A DNA stretch of 24,607 nucleotides from a virus. Below the pieces are notes generated by a model that was given only the letters and a program-made list of their open reading frames with translations, did no database searches and was not told where the DNA came from. Location: positions 1 to 24,607 of the IMG/VR virus record IMGVR_UViG_3300040815_003858; one strand, 5' to 3'. Shown here one piece after another: positions 22,606 to 24,607 of this stretch (positions within the stretch are counted from its first letter, which is position 1; each line of letters starts with the position of its first letter). Both the position numbers and the translations under genes were made by a program.

Positions 22606-22887
22606 TCACTCAAAAATACCGGAGTATTCCTGCCGGATCTCCTTCACATTCGGAACGTGGATGTCTGGATTGATCCGTCGAAATTCGCTCCAGCTCTCCC
22701 GCTCCATGTAGTAGGACCAGCGATTTCCAAGTTTGGCCTCAAACCCCTGCAGCTTGGTTTCCCACTTCACCACACGCTGCGCCAGATTCCAGACTCCGAT
22801 CGTGGTGGTCGAAAGCAGCAGGATCAGGAGCCCCAGCGACAAGGGGACGATCGAGTCTTTTGATAGTTCCTTGATTCGTTCAGTCAT
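22606..22887 (-). CDS. Small single-span membrane protein in the lysis cassette
   Basis: This 93-aa protein starts MTERIKELSKDSIVPLSLGL. One transmembrane segment spans about 13-33 (IVPLSLGLLILLLSTTTIGV), followed by a helical, possibly coiled segment (KWETKLQGFEAKLGN) and a tail with INPDIHVPNVKEIRQEYSG. Its ATG overlaps the endolysin stop codon (ATGA). The topology and position fit an i-spanin-like or holin-accessory protein. No o-spanin lipoprotein is seen beside it, so that role is tentative. An upstream extension of the frame lies inside the endolysin gene and is not used. Confidence 0.62.
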   Translation of the reverse strand: MTERIKELSKDSIVPLSLGLLILLLSTTTIGVWNLAQRVVKWETKLQGFEAKLGNRWSYYMERESWSEFRRINPDIHVPNVKEIRQEYSGIFE

Positions 22888-24287
22888 AGTACGGCTTTGA
22901 TCCATTTGGGCAGCCCGTGAACGGCATAGTAGCTGCCGGCGGAGAGATTCGGGATGGCTGCCTGGAAGTGCATCCAGTCCTTCCCCCATGCGCGGCCGCC
23001 ACTGAGAAACCCGTGCTTCTCCATGATGTCGATGGCTTCGGCGGAAAAGGTCGTGGTGCGGGACTGGAAAGCGTTCTTCCCGGGATTCACATCGATGGCG
23101 ATCCCCCACGAGTGGGTCGACAGACTCGATCCACCGCGCTTCACCCGATAGTTAAAACATCCGCCATAGATGTTCCATCCCTCTTTCTCGAACTGTTCTC
23201 TGCCGAGGGTGTCGTAGATCTCCTGCAGCGCGGCCTCGAGTCGTTCGGCGATCGCCTTGTGGCATCGGTGATCATCCCGGTCATCCCCCACCCGACTGGA
23301 TAGCGGAGTTCCGCTCTCGCTGTAAAGTCGGACGTTGGAAACGGGGAAGGAAAACCATGTCAGGTAGTGGCCTGACTTGCTCGCAGTGCCGTAGAATGCA
23401 TTCAGAGACGATGTCGACTCGCGCGGCAGAGTGATTGTCCGCGACGCGGCCGTATCCGGCAACGACTCGAGAACCGGCGCGGGCTCCACCGGCGGCGCCG
23501 TCATCGGGTCGGTCACGGGAACACGGACGGGGGCGGGTGTTTCCGCATTCCACGTCTCCGCCAGGTCAAAGACGCCGTCCCATCGATTCACAAAACCCTT
23601 CCAGAAGTTCGCCCGGTAGCCGACCACCGTGCGCTCGTAGAATTCGCGGTTCTTGCGGATGTGTTTGTTCAGGGAATCGGGGAAATCGCGATCCGCTTTC
23701 ATCAGTGCGGTGCGGGTGTTCGGGCCCCACTTGCGGTCACGAATCACCGAATACCCGAGCGCGCGGAGAGATGTCTGGACCACCCATGCCGAACCACCGG
23801 CGCCGCGGTGAAAGGTCGTATCGAGCACCTGGTAGAGTGTGCCGATGCGGATCCGGTCGGACTTCGACAAGCCCGTCATGCGCAGCGTGTAGTTCTCGAT
23901 GTATTCCGCGCAGGCCGCCTCGCGATCGGGCGGGGCCATGCCGGTCAGCTTTTTCAGCATCTCGGGATGATAGACGGAATTGATGCCGGCTACCTCGTGC
24001 GTGCCTCCTCCGTCATTCCCGGGGAGTCGATAGATCACCACATTTCCGGCGGCGTCACGCCGCGCCTCGCGATCGACGATGGCGAGACCGATGCGGAGAT
24101 CGTCCGTCGACGGACCGGCCGGAAGATCCGGCGAAGGTGTCGACGGTGTCGACGGTGTCGAAGGGGGAAATACGGGGTCCGGCTCCGGAATCTCGACCGG
24201 CGACCATGACGGGGGTGTTTTCCTGGGCCGTTGAAAGGCGGAAAGACTGCCGAACAGCCACTCGAGGAGTTGAAAGAATGCGTTCAT
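22884..24287 (-). CDS. Two-domain endolysin: GH108-like muramidase plus M15 peptidase
   Basis: This 467-aa protein starts MNAFFQLLEWLFGSLSAFQR at 24287, overlapping the holin stop as ATGA; the longer frame lies inside the holin gene. After a (PST)n Pro/Ser/Thr linker at 40-60, residues about 65-200 resemble a GH108-type muramidase with a candidate catalytic Glu74 (VDREARRD), a Gly-rich GNDGGGTHEV turn, then FHRGAGGSAWVVQTSLRALG and WGPNTRTAL. A second linker leads to an M15/VanY peptidase at about 335-450, with the zinc ligands H392 and D399 (STHSWGIAIDVN) and H440 (WGKDWMHFQ). It would cut both glycan and peptide bonds of the host wall. Confidence 0.88.
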   Translation of the reverse strand: MNAFFQLLEWLFGSLSAFQRPRKTPPSWSPVEIPEPDPVFPPSTPSTPSTPSPDLPAGPSTDDLRIGLAIVDREARRDAAGNVVIYRLPGNDGGGTHEVAGINSVYHPEMLKKLTGMAPPDREAACAEYIENYTLRMTGLSKSDRIRIGTLYQVLDTTFHRGAGGSAWVVQTSLRALGYSVIRDRKWGPNTRTALMKADRDFPDSLNKHIRKNREFYERTVVGYRANFWKGFVNRWDGVFDLAETWNAETPAPVRVPVTDPMTAPPVEPAPVLESLPDTAASRTITLPRESTSSLNAFYGTASKSGHYLTWFSFPVSNVRLYSESGTPLSSRVGDDRDDHRCHKAIAERLEAALQEIYDTLGREQFEKEGWNIYGGCFNYRVKRGGSSLSTHSWGIAIDVNPGKNAFQSRTTTFSAEAIDIMEKHGFLSGGRAWGKDWMHFQAAIPNLSAGSYYAVHGLPKWIKAVL

Positions 24288-24607
24288 TTTCCGATTTTTC
24301 CCGTCCACTTGCTCGCAAAATAACTGCCGACGTGCTGCAGCCCGCGGGAACCAAAATAGAAACCGATCACGGTGACGGTGATGTCGGCGATGAGCTGCCC
24401 CGGATCGGCGTGAATGCCCCGGGCATTGAGGACGCGCCACGAGAAATGATCGATCAGGAAAGACCCAATCACGAGATACCCGACGATCGGGCGCCACGTT
24501 TTCGACAGCGGCGAATCGCTCATCATGTCCGTGGCATGGCGGGAGGTGGCAGCCGCCCTGTCGTCCGCGGCATCGGCGAGGGTGGCTTCCTTTTCGCGGA
24601 CGGCGAG
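24284..24607 (-). CDS. Holin-like membrane protein (partial, start beyond right edge)
   Basis: The frame is open from the right edge through to a TGA that overlaps the endolysin start (ATGA). Internal ATGs occur at 24526 and 24523, but the upstream frame (LAVREKEATLADAADDRA) continues without a stop and has the charged helix common just before membrane spans in phage holins, so the true start is probably outside. Visible spans are WRPIVGYLVIGSFLIDHF and ADITVTVIGFYFGSRGLQ. Gene position directly before the endolysin supports a holin function, with 2 or more membrane spans. The exact family is not certain. Confidence 0.7.
   Translation of the reverse strand, partial: LAVREKEATLADAADDRAAATSRHATDMMSDSPLSKTWRPIVGYLVIGSFLIDHFSWRVLNARGIHADPGQLIADITVTVIGFYFGSRGLQHVGSYFASKWTGKIGK

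Overview
The window is most of a temperate, siphovirus-like (lambda-type head) dsDNA phage genome, with no clearly host gene. DNA is GC-rich and coding strands are strongly C-rich, with few Shine-Dalgarno sequences. The integrase has a DxxRH box instead of HxxRH, and the best guess for the host is Verrucomicrobiota or a neighbouring phylum. That assignment is an inference with low certainty.

Layout: (1) 1-6665, minus strand, is the packaging/head module read right to left: small terminase, large terminase (GpA type), a gpW-position connector, portal, ClpP-type prohead protease with a scaffold-like tail, and a major capsid protein cut by the left edge. (2) 6666-7270 is a 605-bp non-coding, AT-richer control and integration region. 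It holds two identical-geometry inverted repeats upstream of the small terminase, the 3' half of a tRNA gene (putative attP core) and two sets of about 10-bp repeats that look like integrase arm sites. (3) 7271-9409 is the integration/lysogeny block: integrase, a small membrane zinc-ribbon protein, two ribbon-helix-helix (RHH) proteins on the minus strand, and a divergent RHH protein across a palindromic operator. (4) 9449-19724, plus strand, is the early replication operon: several small unknown proteins, a ParB-like protein with a cysteine cluster, a beta-class DNA methyltransferase, an SNF2-like helicase, an unknown protein, a CHC2-TOPRIM-SF3 primase-helicase and a small MerR/excisionase-like protein. 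(5) 19725-21020 is a lower-GC accessory patch with a truncated cytosine-C5 methyltransferase, a Mom-family DNA-modification protein and an unknown protein. (6) 21023-24607, minus strand, is the lysis end of the late operon: holin-like protein (cut by the right edge), two-domain endolysin, a small membrane protein, a helix-turn-helix protein, a calcineurin-type phosphoesterase and a small unknown.

Late transcription leaves the window at base 1 and re-enters at base 24607 on the same strand, and the attP-like core lies between the terminase and integrase genes. Both facts fit a circular or excised phage map, not an integrated prophage, in which attachment would separate those two genes. The tail genes would lie outside the window.

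The most interesting points are the DNA-modification patch (a broken C5 methyltransferase beside an intact Mom-like gene), the all-RHH candidate lysogeny switch, the paired TGTCGC-N13-GCGACA sites before the late operon, the integrase-arm-like arrays around the tRNA half, an 11-base start motif reused by four early genes, and a hairpin sequence shared between the portal/protease gap and the primase linker.
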